Below are positions 8,130 through 17,491 of a stretch of DNA of 64,000 nucleotides, in pieces. Both the position numbers and the translations under genes were made by a program. The notes beneath the pieces are model-generated. The model made no database searches, was not told where the DNA came from, and saw only the letters and a program-made list of their open reading frames with translations. The number at the start of each line of letters is the position of its first letter. Position 1 is the first letter of the stretch. Source of the stretch: Saccharopolyspora shandongensis (GTDB lineage: Bacteria > Actinomycetota > Actinomycetes > Mycobacteriales > Pseudonocardiaceae); contig NZ_FNOK01000009.1 of NCBI RefSeq assembly GCF_900106995.1, positions 62,001 through 126,000 of the forward strand, read 5' to 3'.

Positions 8130-9223
8130 CACTGCTGCTTGCTCGCGGTGTGCACCAGCTCGACGACGCGGGTGAGCACCTCGGGGTCCGTGCTGGGCAG
8201 CACGCCGTGGCCGAGGTTGAAGATGTGCCCGCCGGCCGCCTGGCCCTCGCCGAGGATCCGGTGCACCTCGCGCTCGATCGCGTCCCATCCGGCGAACAGC
8301 ACCGCCGGGTCGAGGTTGCCCTGCACCACCGGTGCGGCGGCCTCCGGCTCCGCCGCGCGCAGCCGCGTCGCGGCCTCGTCCAGCGGCACCCGCCAGTCCA
8401 CGCCGACGACGTCGGCCCCCGCGGAGCGCATCGCGCCGAGCAGCTCGCCGGTGCCCACGCCGAAGTGGATCTTCGGCACGTCCGCGATCTCGGCGACGCT
8501 GGCGAAGATCCGCCGGCTGTGCGGCAGCACGAACTCGCGGTAGTCGCGCAGCGACAGGGCCCCGGCCCAGGAGTCGAAGAGCTGGATCGCGTCCACCCCG
8601 GCGGCCAGCTGCACCTTCAGGAACTCCAGCGTGGTGTCCGCGAGCCGGTCCAGCAGGGCGTGCCAGGTCTGGGGGTCGGAGTGCATCAGCGCCTTGGTGC
8701 GCTCGTGGTTGCGGCTCGGGCCGCCCTCCACCAGGTAGGACGCCAGCGTGAACGGCGCACCGGCGAACCCGATCAGCGGCGTCGGCCCCAGCTCGCGCAC
8801 CAGCAGCCCGATCGCGTCGGCGACCGGCTCTACTTGCGCCGCGTCCAGCGTCGGCAGCGCCGCGACGTCGGCCGGGGTGCGCACCGGGCTCGACACGACG
8901 GGGCCGGTGCCCGCGACGATGTCCAGCCCGACGCCCGCGGCGTACAGGGGCAGCACGATGTCGCTGAACAGGATCGCGGCGTCGACCCCGTGCCGGCGCA
9001 CCGGCTGCAGGGTGATCTCGCTGACCAGTTCCGACGTCAGGCACGCCTGCAGCATCGGCACGCCCTCGCGGAGCTTGCGGTACTCGGGCAGCGAACGACC
9101 CGCCTGCCGCATGAACCAGACCGGGGTGTGCCGGGGGGTGCCGCCGCGGGCGGCAACCAGCAGGGGGGCGTCGGCCAGGTTCCGGCGGGCCGAGGCCGGC
9201 GCGGGGTTCGCGGAGTTCGTCAT
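8129..9223 (-). CDS. hemE: Uroporphyrinogen decarboxylase
   Basis: The 364-residue protein has both family signatures: [16 protein letters not shown] near residue 34 and [13 protein letters not shown] near residue 155. It converts uroporphyrinogen III to coproporphyrinogen III. It heads the hemE-hemY-hemQ operon and diverges from the DUF3000 gene over 215 bp. The first 20 residues are a low-complexity Ala/Pro/Ser lead, as is common in actinobacterial HemE. Ferrochelatase is not in this window. Confidence 0.97.
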   Translation of the reverse strand: MTNSANPAPASARRNLADAPLLVAARGGTPRHTPVWFMRQAGRSLPEYRKLREGVPMLQACLTSELVSEITLQPVRRHGVDAAILFSDIVLPLYAAGVGLDIVAGTGPVVSSPVRTPADVAALPTLDAAQVEPVADAIGLLVRELGPTPLIGFAGAPFTLASYLVEGGPSRNHERTKALMHSDPQTWHALLDRLADTTLEFLKVQLAAGVDAIQLFDSWAGALSLRDYREFVLPHSRRIFASVAEIADVPKIHFGVGTGELLGAMRSAGADVVGVDWRVPLDEAATRLRAAEPEAAAPVVQGNLDPAVLFAGWDAIEREVHRILGEGQAAGGHIFNLGHGVLPSTDPEVLTRVVELVHTASKQQ

Positions 9224-9425
9224 CGAGGTCGCTGTCCGTAGGTCGAGAGGCGTCCCGGGGACGGCGCCACGGCGGGCCGACCGGGCTTACGCGGCAATCT
9301 TCGCACGCACCCACCTGCCTCCTTCCCCTGCCTCGGCGCCCCGCCGGGGACGGCTCCGAGGGCGGTCGCGAAGCGTCTTCATCCCCCGTTCGGCGTGCCT
9401 CCGCCACCGCCCGCGCCCGGCCGCA

Positions 9426-9431
9426 TACAGT
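9426..9431 (+). promoter_or_regulatory. -10-like hexamer, leaderless promoter for the DUF3000 gene
   Basis: TACAGT ends 7 nt before the GTG start codon and there is no Shine-Dalgarno site. This spacing would start transcription at the GTG. No clear -35 element is visible. Confidence 0.5.
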
Positions 9432-9438
9432 CGGCCGC

Positions 9439-10014
9439 GTGACGGAGATGCCGGTGGCGCCCGAAGTTTTCCGGCAGGCTGTTGCCGCGTTGACGTCTGC
9501 GCGTCCGCGAGCGGAGATAGAGCTGACCGAGGTGGGGCCGCCCAAGCGCCTCGCGCCTTGGGCTCATGCGCTCGCCGCGGAGGCGAACGGTCCGGCCGGT
9601 GAGCTGGCCACCGCCCGCTTGGTGCTGCTCTACGACCCGGAAGGCCAGGAGGCGTGGGCGGGCGTGCTGCGGCTCGTCGTCTACCTGCGGGCCGAGCTCG
9701 ATCCGGAACTGGCGACCGATCCGCTGCTGCCGGCGGTCGGCTGGTCGTGGCTGACCGATGCGCTGGAGGATTCCGGCGCGGCCTGGACCGCCCTGGGCGG
9801 CACGGTCACGCTCACCTCGTCGGCCCGCTTCGGCGACATCGCAGGCCCGGCCCGCAGCCACGACCTGGAGTTGCGCGGTTCGTGGACGGCCACCGACGCG
9901 GAGCTGGCGCCGCACGCGGCGGCCTTCCACGAGTTGATGGCGAGCGCGGCGGGCCTGCCACCGGAAGGCGTCTCGATGCTCGGTGGGTGGTCCGGGACGG
10001 CGCACCGCGACTGA
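9439..10014 (+). CDS. DUF3000 domain protein
   Basis: The 191-residue protein matches the actinobacterial DUF3000 family: PKRLAPWAHALAAE near residue 33, a central YDPEGQEAWAGVLRLV block and a GGTVTLTSSARFG block. Function is unknown. In mycobacteria the counterpart (Rv2680) also sits between the hem genes and rnd, as here. It appears to be a cytoplasmic single-domain protein. The start lacks a ribosome-binding site and looks leaderless. Confidence 0.88.
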   Translation: MTEMPVAPEVFRQAVAALTSARPRAEIELTEVGPPKRLAPWAHALAAEANGPAGELATARLVLLYDPEGQEAWAGVLRLVVYLRAELDPELATDPLLPAVGWSWLTDALEDSGAAWTALGGTVTLTSSARFGDIAGPARSHDLELRGSWTATDAELAPHAAAFHELMASAAGLPPEGVSMLGGWSGTAHRD

Positions 10015-10430
10015 TCGCGAGATCGCCCGATCACCGGCTGTGTCGGCCGACTCCGGCGCGTAAGGTTCGGCGCAACCGATCCCGTTTCCGCGGCGGCCGA
10101 CACGCCGATGCGCGATTTCCTTTCGCGAAGACCCTGCGAGGCCGCCGAAATCGTTGATTGTGCAAATTTTTCACAATCCGCGTTCACGTTACGTCGCTTG
10201 GCCACGCTCCGACGTTACGGAGATAGCTCATAGTCACCCAAAAGAGCGATGCGATCATGTTCAGGTAACAACTCGATCGGGATAGATACCCGATTGATCG
10301 TCCCGCTGACCCGCTTGGGCGGTTACGCTGCCCCCGACGACACCACTTTCGGTCGATCAGTGGCGCGGCTGATTGGTCGAGAGTCCCGGTGCCGGTCGGG
10401 GGGCACGACCGACTCCAGGGAGGTAGTGAC
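10015..10430. other. Regulatory intergenic region before the orphan response regulator
   Basis: This 416-bp gap has an unusually AT-rich core (about 10150-10310) for this genome. It contains a 23-bp inverted repeat at 10156-10178, a pair of ACGTTAC-like direct elements around 10187-10217, and no gene-like frame. It probably carries the promoter and operators of the regulator gene at 10431. Confidence 0.6.
10156..10178. promoter_or_regulatory. AT-rich inverted repeat, candidate operator
   Basis: The arms GATTGTG and CACAATC are perfect complements around a 9-nt A/T-rich centre. It is about 250 bp upstream of the response-regulator start. The outer TTGTG and CACAA resemble a Rex site, but the spacing is one base too long. 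Confidence 0.4.
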
Positions 10431-11147
10431 GTGGCTGCCGTCGGCTTAGGTCAGGCCGCTCGAACCACGCCCGCCGGCGCTTTGCCGGCCAACATGGTCC
10501 CGCACCCGCGGGAAGAGCTGTTCACGGTGCTCGTGGTGGACGACCATCCGCTGCTCCGGGAGGCAATCGCCGCCCGGTTGCTGCAGATGGGCGCCGGCAC
10601 GGTGCACGAGGCCGCATCCATGGCCGAAGCCAGGGCTCGCGCCCTGGCGACCGGTCCGTGCGACCTCGCGATTCTCGATCTCGGACTCCCGGACGGGACC
10701 GGCATCGAGCTGGTAACCGAACTCCGGAGCCAAGGCTGGCCACGGATCGTGGTGCTCGCTTCGTCCGATGACCCGTATGCGGTCCGGGCCGCCTTCCAGG
10801 CAGGTGCGCAGGCGTACCTGCTGAAGTCGGCCTCACCCATGGTGGTCACCGACGGCGTGCGCCGCGTGCTCGATGGCGGCGTGTACGCCGATCCCAGCGT
10901 GGCTCCGGTGCTTGCCGCCGGTACCCGCGTGCCGGGAACGGACAACACGCCTCGCGAGTTGTCCGGGCGCGAGGTCGAGGTACTCCAGTTGGTGGCCGAC
11001 GGCCGTTCCAACAAGGAGATCGGCGAGGCGCTGAACCTGTCCGCACTCACGGTGAAGAGCCACCTTTCGCGGATAGGGCGCAAGCTGGGCACCGGCGACC
11101 GGGCACAGATGGTCGCGCTGGCCATGCGGGCCGGCGTGATCCGGTGA
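10431..11147 (+). CDS. Orphan NarL/LuxR-family response regulator
   Basis: The 238-residue protein has a receiver domain from about residue 30 to 150, with the acidic pair DD at 37-38, the phospho-acceptor Asp83 in LDLGLPDG and the conserved lysine in YLLKSA. A LuxR-type helix-turn-helix follows near the C-terminus (LSGREVEVLQLVADGRSNKEI). No histidine kinase is adjacent, so it is an orphan. The GTG at 10431 is supported by AGGGAGGT with 7-nt spacing. It lies between DUF3000 and rnd. Its targets are unknown. Confidence 0.9.
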   Translation: MAAVGLGQAARTTPAGALPANMVPHPREELFTVLVVDDHPLLREAIAARLLQMGAGTVHEAASMAEARARALATGPCDLAILDLGLPDGTGIELVTELRSQGWPRIVVLASSDDPYAVRAAFQAGAQAYLLKSASPMVVTDGVRRVLDGGVYADPSVAPVLAAGTRVPGTDNTPRELSGREVEVLQLVADGRSNKEIGEALNLSALTVKSHLSRIGRKLGTGDRAQMVALAMRAGVIR

Positions 11148-11243
11148 CCGGACGCTGACGCACCTGCACCGGTGCGGTCGACCCGACGAGCTCGGGTGGA
11201 GTAGCCCCACGGCGCGGGCCGAAGCACGTAAGGTCTGGTAGCC

Positions 11244-12497
11244 GTGGAAGCTGCAAGCCCCGAGACCGTCGGGTCCGACCGCCCGGAGCCGGTGTTGTTG
11301 ACCGAACCCACTGACGGCGTGCCGCCGGTGGTGGACACACCGGCCGCGTTGAAAGCCGCCGCGACCGCACTCGCCGCGGGGACCGGACCGGTCGCCGTGG
11401 ACACCGAGCGCGCTTCGGGTTATCGCTACTCGCAACGTGCCTACCTGGTACAACTCCGCCGAGAGGGTGCCGGGACCGTGCTCGTGGATCCGATCGCGCT
11501 GGACGGCGCGCTCGATCCGATGCCGCCGGCCCTGGACGACACCGAGTGGGTGCTGCACGCGGCGTCCCAGGACCTGCCGTGCCTAGCCGAGCTCGACCTG
11601 CGACCGGCACGGTTGTTCGACACCGAGCTGGCCGGCCGGCTCGCCGGGTTCGAACGCGTTTCGCTGGGCACGCTCGTGGAGCGCATGCTGGGCTACCGGC
11701 TGGAGAAGGGGCACAGCGCGGCGGACTGGTCCCGCCGACCGCTCCCCCAGGACTGGCTGGTGTACGCCGCCCTCGACGTGGAACTGCTGATCGCCCTGCG
11801 CGACGCGATGCGCGACGAGCTGGAGCGGCAGGGGAAGCTGGACTGGGCGCATCAGGAATTCGAGGCGGTCCGCACCGCCGCACCCGCCCCGCCGCGAGCC
11901 GAGCCTTGGCGCCGCACGTCCGGGATTCACCGGCTGCGCAGTCCCCGGCAGCTCGCCGCCGTTCGGGCGTTGTGGGAAGCCCGCGACACCGTCGCCCGGG
12001 ACCGCGATCTCGCGCCGGGCCGCGTGCTGCCGGACTCCTCGATCGTGCAAGCCGCGCAGGCCAATCCGAAGACCGAGGCCGACCTGGTCGGCCTGCCGGT
12101 GTTCGGCGGGCGGCAGCAGCGGCGCCGGGCGTCGCTGTGGCTGCAGGCGCTGCGGGCGGCGCGCCGGCTGGAGAACGACGAGTTGCCGGCACCGGCTTCG
12201 CCGCACGACGGGCCGCCCCCGACCAACCGGTGGAGCGACCGGGATCCCGACGCCGCTGCGCGGCTGTCGGCGGCGCGCTCGGCGCTGTCGAAGATCGCCG
12301 AGCGCCACCACCTGCCGGTGGAGAACCTGCTGCTCCCCGACCTGGTCCGGCGGACCTGCTGGATCCCGCCGGAAGACCGCAGCACCACCGGCGTGACGGA
12401 GCTGCTGCGCGACAAGGGCGCCCGCGAGTGGCAGATCGAGCTCACCGCGGAGGACCTGAGCAAGGCCCTCCACGCGACGCCCGCGACAACCGACTGA
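11244..12497 (+). CDS. rnd: Ribonuclease D-like 3'-5' exoribonuclease with HRDC domain
   Basis: The 417-residue protein has a DEDDy exonuclease domain: VAVDTERA (first Asp and Glu), LHAASQDL (second Asp), and YAALDV (Tyr and Asp). One or two HRDC-like helical domains follow (GIHRLRSPRQLAAVRALWEARD). The family trims tRNA and other RNA 3' ends. A TAAGGT hexamer ends 9 nt before the GTG and there is no ribosome-binding site, so the mRNA may be nearly leaderless. It is a cytoplasmic enzyme, and the gene ends at a strong hairpin. Confidence 0.92.
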   Translation: MEAASPETVGSDRPEPVLLTEPTDGVPPVVDTPAALKAAATALAAGTGPVAVDTERASGYRYSQRAYLVQLRREGAGTVLVDPIALDGALDPMPPALDDTEWVLHAASQDLPCLAELDLRPARLFDTELAGRLAGFERVSLGTLVERMLGYRLEKGHSAADWSRRPLPQDWLVYAALDVELLIALRDAMRDELERQGKLDWAHQEFEAVRTAAPAPPRAEPWRRTSGIHRLRSPRQLAAVRALWEARDTVARDRDLAPGRVLPDSSIVQAAQANPKTEADLVGLPVFGGRQQRRRASLWLQALRAARRLENDELPAPASPHDGPPPTNRWSDRDPDAAARLSAARSALSKIAERHHLPVENLLLPDLVRRTCWIPPEDRSTTGVTELLRDKGAREWQIELTAEDLSKALHATPATTD

Positions 12498-12501
12498 CGT
12501 T

Positions 12502-12539
12502 CCCCGTGCGGCGGTTCCGCGCGGAACCGCCGCACGGGG
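12502..12539. terminator. Bidirectional terminator hairpin
   Basis: A 17-bp perfect inverted repeat with a GCGC loop lies between the convergent rnd gene and the TIGR03086-type gene. Confidence 0.85.
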
Positions 12540-12546
12540 CCGTCGA

Positions 12547-13101
12547 CTACGGGTTGCGGCCGAGGAAGGCGAGCAGGCGGTCCTGCTCGGGGGCGTTGTC
12601 GGCGACGCGGACCTCGGGGCCGCAGACGCCCTTGTGCCGGATGTTGTCCCCGAGGGTGCGGACGTCGATGAAAACCCGCGTCACCTCGTCCGCCGGCAAC
12701 CTCTCGTCCTGACCAGTGGCCCTGGCGATGTCCCATCCGTGCACGAGCAGGTCGAAGCAGAGGAACCGGTCGATCGTCGCCTCGGCCGTGGTGCGCCCGA
12801 ACATCCCGTCGTACTCCTGCCGCGCCCGCTGCGGGTCGTCGAGGAGCGCCTGGAGGACATCGCGGGCCTCTGCCCACGCCCCCACCGGGTCGTCGTCCAC
12901 GTGCTTGTCCAGGGTGATCGTCAGGCCGGCCCAACTGGGGATGTCGCGGTGCAGGTCAACGACGTGACGCAGCACGTCCCGCGCGGTCCAGCCCTCGCAG
13001 GGGGACTGCGCCGCCCACGCGTCGGCGGGCACCGCCTCGACTCGACGGGTGAACTCGGCGGCCAGCGCTCGATAGCGCTCGGAGGTTTCGCTCATGCCCA
13101 C
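12547..13101 (-). CDS. TIGR03086-like metal-binding DinB/MDMPI-fold protein
   Basis: The 184-residue protein has the N-terminal maleylpyruvate-isomerase-like helical fold. Its hallmark PCEGWTARDVLRHVVDLH includes a metal-ligand histidine, and a second histidine lies in LLVHGWDIARATG. The family may use mycothiol or another small thiol as cofactor, and the actual reaction is unknown. The GTG at 13101 has GGAG about 6 nt upstream, and an ATG at 13095 is a close alternative. It lies 43 nt behind the AraC gene on the same strand, suggesting an operon. Confidence 0.82.
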   Translation of the reverse strand: MGMSETSERYRALAAEFTRRVEAVPADAWAAQSPCEGWTARDVLRHVVDLHRDIPSWAGLTITLDKHVDDDPVGAWAEARDVLQALLDDPQRARQEYDGMFGRTTAEATIDRFLCFDLLVHGWDIARATGQDERLPADEVTRVFIDVRTLGDNIRHKGVCGPEVRVADNAPEQDRLLAFLGRNP

Positions 13102-13144
13102 AGCCTGCTCCGCGAGAAGCCTCCTGTCGTGTACGGATCGGACT

Positions 13145-13867
13145 TCAGCGGCCGACGAGCTCGCCCGGGCTGCGGCCGGCGAGCTCCCGGCAGTCGCGGG
13201 AGAGGTGCGACTGGTCGGTGTAGCCGGCGGCCACCGCCAGCGTCGCGAGGTCGATCGGGGCTCCGGGATGCCGGGCCATGTGCAGGAAGCGTTGCAGCCG
13301 CAGGATTTTGCGCAGTGTTGCGGGCCCGTAGCCGAACGCGCGCATGCATCGCCGGTTCAACTGCCGCACGCCGAGGCCGGTCGCCTCGGCCATCTCGGCG
13401 ACCGTCGTCCGGCTGTCGCGCACGAGCAACCGCCGGACGGTCTCGGCGGCGGAATCCTCCGGCGCCGCCACCTCGATCCAGTTGCGGGCCTGATCCTGGA
13501 GGACCCGAAGCCTGCTCCCCTGGTCCTCGGCGTCCCCGATCCGGTCGCTCAGGAGCCGCTGGACTCGGGACCCGAGCACGTCCTCCAGGGCAACGCGCTT
13601 GTTCAGCACCTCTGCGGCGTCGAACCCGAGGACGCTGCCCGCTCGTCCCGCGCGGAATCGCACGCCAACCGCCTCGGTACCCGCGGGGAAGGCGAACGAC
13701 CACGCAGATGTTTCCGGACCGCAAACACGGATCGCGCCGGTGCTGATCCAGAGCACGTCGACGCAACCGTCCGGCACGACCGTCGAAGTGCCCGGGACGT
13801 CCGCCGTCCAACCGGTGACCAAGTCCGACGCCAGGTCCGGAGCCACCATCGAAGACACGTACCGCAC
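13145..13867 (-). CDS. AraC-family transcriptional regulator
   Basis: The 240-residue protein has an N-terminal sensor part of the DUF6597 type (VVPDGCVDVLWIS) and a C-terminal AraC DNA-binding domain. Two helix-turn-helix units can be seen (TVAEMAEATGLGVRQLNRR and LATLAVAAGYTDQSHLSRD). It probably controls itself and the downstream TIGR03086-like gene. The ligand is unknown. The GTG start has a TAGGCT hexamer 6 nt upstream and no Shine-Dalgarno site. Confidence 0.88.
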   Translation of the reverse strand: MRYVSSMVAPDLASDLVTGWTADVPGTSTVVPDGCVDVLWISTGAIRVCGPETSAWSFAFPAGTEAVGVRFRAGRAGSVLGFDAAEVLNKRVALEDVLGSRVQRLLSDRIGDAEDQGSRLRVLQDQARNWIEVAAPEDSAAETVRRLLVRDSRTTVAEMAEATGLGVRQLNRRCMRAFGYGPATLRKILRLQRFLHMARHPGAPIDLATLAVAAGYTDQSHLSRDCRELAGRSPGELVGR

Positions 13868-13873
13868 GGGGGC

Positions 13874-13879
13874 AGCCTA
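13874..13879 (-). promoter_or_regulatory. -10-like hexamer, leaderless promoter of the AraC gene
   Basis: On the minus strand TAGGCT ends 6 nt before the GTG at 13867. The spacing fits a leaderless mRNA. No -35 element was identified. Confidence 0.45.
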
Positions 13880-14038
13880 GAACTGGTCGCCGACAGCGGC
13901 GCTGATCAGACTGTGAGACGGCCGACACGGTCGACCCGCGTGTTACCGGTGGGTAATAAGCGCTAGAGTGCGGTTACCGGCCGGTAGTGACCGTCTGATC
14001 CGGCCATCACCATCCACCAAGCCAGTGAGGAGCACGCC

Positions 14039-15280
14039 GTGGCCGCACCTGCGTCGGCACCCGCCGACAGCCGCAGCCGCCCAGCGGTTCGGGACGTGGT
14101 CTTCGTCGACGGCGTACGCACGCCGTTCGGCAAGGCCGGTTCGAAGGGCCAGTACGCCCAGACCCGTGCCGACGACATGGTCGTCAAGGTCATCCGGGAG
14201 CTGCTGCGGCGGCATCCGGAACTGCCGGCGGAGCGCATCGACGAGGTCGCCATCGCCGCCACCACCCAGATCGGCGACCAGGGCCTGACCATCGGCCGCA
14301 GCGCGGCGCTGCTGGCCGGGCTGCCCAAGTCGGTCCCCGGCTTCGCGATCGACCGGATGTGCGCCGGTGCCATGACGGCCGTGACCACCGTGTCCAGCGG
14401 CATCGCCTTCGGCGCCTACGACGTGGCGATCGCAGGCGGCGTCGAGCATATGGGCAACCACCCCATGGGCGAGGGCGTCGACCCCAACCCGCGCTTCGTC
14501 TCCGACAAGATCGTCGACCCGTCGGCGCTGATCATGGGCTCGACCGCGGAGAACCTGCACGACCGGTACCCGACGCTGACCAAGCAGCGCACCGACGCCT
14601 ACGCCGCCCTGAGCCAGCAGCGCTACGACGAGGCGCTGCGGGCCGGGAAGATCACCCCGGACCTGGTCCCGGTGTCCACCCGCTCCGAGCAGGGCTGGGG
14701 CCTGGCCACCACCGACGAGCCGCCGCGCCCGGGCACCACCGTCGAGGCGCTGAGCGGCCTCAAGACGCCGTTCCGCCCGCACGGCCGGGTCACCCCGGGC
14801 AACGCCGCGGGCCTCAACGACGGCGCGACGGGCTGCCTGCTGGCCGACGCCGACACCGCGGCCGAGCTCGGCCTGCCGGTCGGGATGCGGCTGGTCGGCT
14901 ACTCCTTCGCCGGCGTCGAGCCCGAGGTGATGGGCGTCGGGCCGGTGCCCGCGACCGAGAAGGCGCTGCGGCGCGCCGGGCTGACCATCGACGACATCGG
15001 CCTGTTCGAGATCAACGAGGCCTTCGCGGTCCAGGTGCTGGCGTTCCTGGAGCACTTCGGCATCGCCGACGACGACCCGCGGGTCAACCCGTGGGGCGGC
15101 GCGATCGCCTGCGGCCACCCGCTGGCCTCCTCCGGGGTGCGGCTGATGACGCAGCTGTCCCGGCACTTCGCCGAGCGCCCCGAGGTTCGCTACGGCATCA
15201 CGACCATGTGCATCGGCTTCGGCATGGGCGGCACGGTCATCTGGGAGAACCCGAACTACAACGCTGGAGGCGAGCAGTGA
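14039..15280 (+). CDS. fadA: Acetyl-CoA C-acyltransferase (thiolase), beta-oxidation
   Basis: The 413-residue thiolase cleaves 3-ketoacyl-CoA with CoA. The nucleophile is Cys108 in DRMCAGAM, the histidine is His360 in ACGHPLASSG, and the second cysteine is Cys391 in TMCIGFGMGG. The GTG start follows GAGGAG. Its last four bases overlap the start of the multifunctional subunit gene, the usual arrangement for the two halves of the fatty-acid oxidation complex (compare mycobacterial FadA/FadB). Expression is probably from the gap after the AraC gene, which diverges. Confidence 0.95.
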   Translation: MAAPASAPADSRSRPAVRDVVFVDGVRTPFGKAGSKGQYAQTRADDMVVKVIRELLRRHPELPAERIDEVAIAATTQIGDQGLTIGRSAALLAGLPKSVPGFAIDRMCAGAMTAVTTVSSGIAFGAYDVAIAGGVEHMGNHPMGEGVDPNPRFVSDKIVDPSALIMGSTAENLHDRYPTLTKQRTDAYAALSQQRYDEALRAGKITPDLVPVSTRSEQGWGLATTDEPPRPGTTVEALSGLKTPFRPHGRVTPGNAAGLNDGATGCLLADADTAAELGLPVGMRLVGYSFAGVEPEVMGVGPVPATEKALRRAGLTIDDIGLFEINEAFAVQVLAFLEHFGIADDDPRVNPWGGAIACGHPLASSGVRLMTQLSRHFAERPEVRYGITTMCIGFGMGGTVIWENPNYNAGGEQ

Positions 15281-17376
15281 CCAACGACTTCGCGGCGCTG
15301 TTCCCCGACGAAGTGGTGACCAAGGCGTTCACCCGGCTCGTCGACGTGCCCGGCCTGGCCGGCAAGCTCGCGCTGATCACCATCGACAACGGCTACGACC
15401 ACACCCGGCCGTCCACCTTCGGCCCCGGCGGCCTGACCAGCCTGAACGCCGCGCTGGACGAGGCGTTCGCCGCCGAGCCCGCGGCCATCGCGGTCACCGG
15501 CAAGCCGTTCGTCTTCGCCGTGGGCGCGGACCTCTCCGGCATCGGCCGGATCACCGAGCGGGAGCACGCCCACCAGATCGCGCAGACCGGGCACGACGTG
15601 TTCCGGCGGCTCACCGAGTCGAAGATCCCGACCTTCGCCTTCGTCAACGGCGCGACGCTCGGCGGCGGCCTGGAGCTGGCGCTGTCCTGCCACTACCGGA
15701 CGGTGGCGGCGAACGCGGGCGCCATCGCCTTCCCGGAGTGCTTCCTGGGCCTGTTCCCGGGTTGGGGCGGCACCCAGCTGCTGCCGAACCTGATCGGCCC
15801 GGACGCCGCGGTGACGGTGATCATCGAGAACGCGCTCAGCCAGAACCGGATGCTCAACCCGAAGAAGGCCCGCGGGCTGGGCATCTTCGACGAGCTGCTG
15901 GACAGCCCGGACTTCCTGGAGGAGTCGCTGCGCTGGGCGGTCCGCGTGGTCAACGGCGAGCAGGCCGTGACCCGCCCGGAGATCGACCGCGGCAAGGCCT
16001 GGGACGACGCCGTCGCCCGCGCCAAGGGCATCGTCGAGGCGCGCACCCACGGTGCCTCCCCCGCCGTGACCAAGGCCGTCGAGCTGATCGAGCTGGCCCG
16101 CGGCAACGACCTGGACGCCGGCTACGCCGCCGAGACCGAGGCGCTGGCCGACGCGCTGATGTCCGACGAGCTGCGCTCGGGGCTCTACTCCTTCGACCTG
16201 ACGCAGAAGCGCGCCAAGCGGCCCGCCGGGGCGCCCGACAAGTCGCTGGCGCGCAACGTCACCAAGGTCGGCGTGGTCGGCGCCGGGCTGATGGCCGGTC
16301 AGCTTGCGCTGCTGTTCGTGCGCCGCCTCGAGGTGCCGGTGGTCATCACCGACATCGACCAGGAGCGCATCGACCGGGGCGTGGCCTACATCCACGGCGA
16401 GATCGACAAGCTCGCCACCAAGGGCCGCCTGTCGCCGGACGCGGTGAACCGGCTCAAGGCGCTGGTCACCGGCTCGCTGGACAAGAAGGCGTTCGCCGAC
16501 GCCGACTTCGTCATCGAGGCCGTCTTCGAGGAGATGTCGGTCAAGCAGCAGGTGTTCGCCGAGCTGGAGGAGCACGTCTCCCCCGAGGCGATCCTGGCCA
16601 CCAACACCTCATCGCTGTCGATCACCGAGATGGGTTCGAAGCTGAAGAACCCGGAACGGGTCGTCGGCTTCCACTTCTTCAACCCGGTCGCGGTGCTGCC
16701 GCTGCTGGAGGTGGTGCGCGGCGAGCAGACCGACGACGCGGCGCTGGCGACCGCGTTCAAGGTCGGCAAGCAGCTGAAGAAGTCGTGCGTGCTGGTCAAG
16801 GACGCGCCGGCGTTCGTGGTGAACCGGCTGCTGACCCGGTTCATGGGCGAGGTCATCGCGACCATCGACGAGGGCACGCCGTTCGAGGTTGCCGACAACG
16901 CGCTGGAGCCGCTCGGCCTGCCGATGAGCCCGATGGTGCTGCTGCAGCTGGTCGGCCCGGCGGTCGCCCAGCACGTCAACGAGACGATGCACGCGGCCTA
17001 CCCGGACCGGTTCGGGCTCAGCGACAACATGCAGCGGTTCGTCGACGCGCGCAAGACCGCGGTGTGGATCACCGACGAATCCGGCAAGCAGATCGTGGAC
17101 CCCGAGGTCGCGGCGCTGTGGACGCAGGGCGACAAGCCGTCGACGTCCGAGCAGGTCCGCGACCGGGCGCTGAACGCGCTGGCCGAGGAGATCGGGATCA
17201 TGCTCGACGAGGGCGTGGTCGTCGAGGCGCAGGACATCGACCTGTGCATGCTCCTCGGCGCGGGCTGGCCGTTCTGGCTGGGCGGCATCACGCCGTACCT
17301 GGACCGGGCGGGCATCTCGGAGAAGATCAACGGCAAGCGATTCCTCGCCCCGGGCGTGGCCTCCGTGCCCGCCTGA
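15277..17376 (+). CDS. fadB: Fatty oxidation complex alpha subunit: enoyl-CoA hydratase / 3-hydroxyacyl-CoA dehydrogenase
   Basis: The 699-residue protein has a crotonase-fold hydratase domain (about 1-300, with NGATLGGGLELAL and FPGWGGTQLLP). An NAD-dependent dehydrogenase domain follows from about residue 328 (VGVVGAGLMAGQ). The catalytic motif is VVGFHFFNPVAVLPLLEV, with a helical C-terminal part (DAPAFVVNRLL). It converts enoyl-CoA to 3-ketoacyl-CoA for FadA. The GTG overlaps the fadA stop in GTGA and has GGAGG 6 nt upstream, so the two subunits are translationally coupled. A strong terminator follows. Confidence 0.95.
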   Translation: MTNDFAALFPDEVVTKAFTRLVDVPGLAGKLALITIDNGYDHTRPSTFGPGGLTSLNAALDEAFAAEPAAIAVTGKPFVFAVGADLSGIGRITEREHAHQIAQTGHDVFRRLTESKIPTFAFVNGATLGGGLELALSCHYRTVAANAGAIAFPECFLGLFPGWGGTQLLPNLIGPDAAVTVIIENALSQNRMLNPKKARGLGIFDELLDSPDFLEESLRWAVRVVNGEQAVTRPEIDRGKAWDDAVARAKGIVEARTHGASPAVTKAVELIELARGNDLDAGYAAETEALADALMSDELRSGLYSFDLTQKRAKRPAGAPDKSLARNVTKVGVVGAGLMAGQLALLFVRRLEVPVVITDIDQERIDRGVAYIHGEIDKLATKGRLSPDAVNRLKALVTGSLDKKAFADADFVIEAVFEEMSVKQQVFAELEEHVSPEAILATNTSSLSITEMGSKLKNPERVVGFHFFNPVAVLPLLEVVRGEQTDDAALATAFKVGKQLKKSCVLVKDAPAFVVNRLLTRFMGEVIATIDEGTPFEVADNALEPLGLPMSPMVLLQLVGPAVAQHVNETMHAAYPDRFGLSDNMQRFVDARKTAVWITDESGKQIVDPEVAALWTQGDKPSTSEQVRDRALNALAEEIGIMLDEGVVVEAQDIDLCMLLGAGWPFWLGGITPYLDRAGISEKINGKRFLAPGVASVPA

Positions 17377-17393
17377 CCGGCGATTCGCGGCCG

Positions 17394-17424
17394 ACGGGGC
17401 CGGGGCGTTTCGCCCCGGCCCCGT
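17394..17424 (+). terminator. Terminator of the fadA-fadB operon
   Basis: A 14-bp perfect GC-rich stem closes on a TTT loop, 18 nt after the fadB stop. Confidence 0.85.
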
Positions 17425-17491
17425 TCGCGTGCGTGAGCTCGGGTGCCGTGTTCTGCCATGATGGAACCGGACGGAGAAGAGGTGATGGCCG

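Noticed and set aside
10156..10178. Rex operator
   Set aside because: The half-sites are 9 bp apart rather than 8, so it does not fit the TTGTGAAnnnnTTCACAA pattern.
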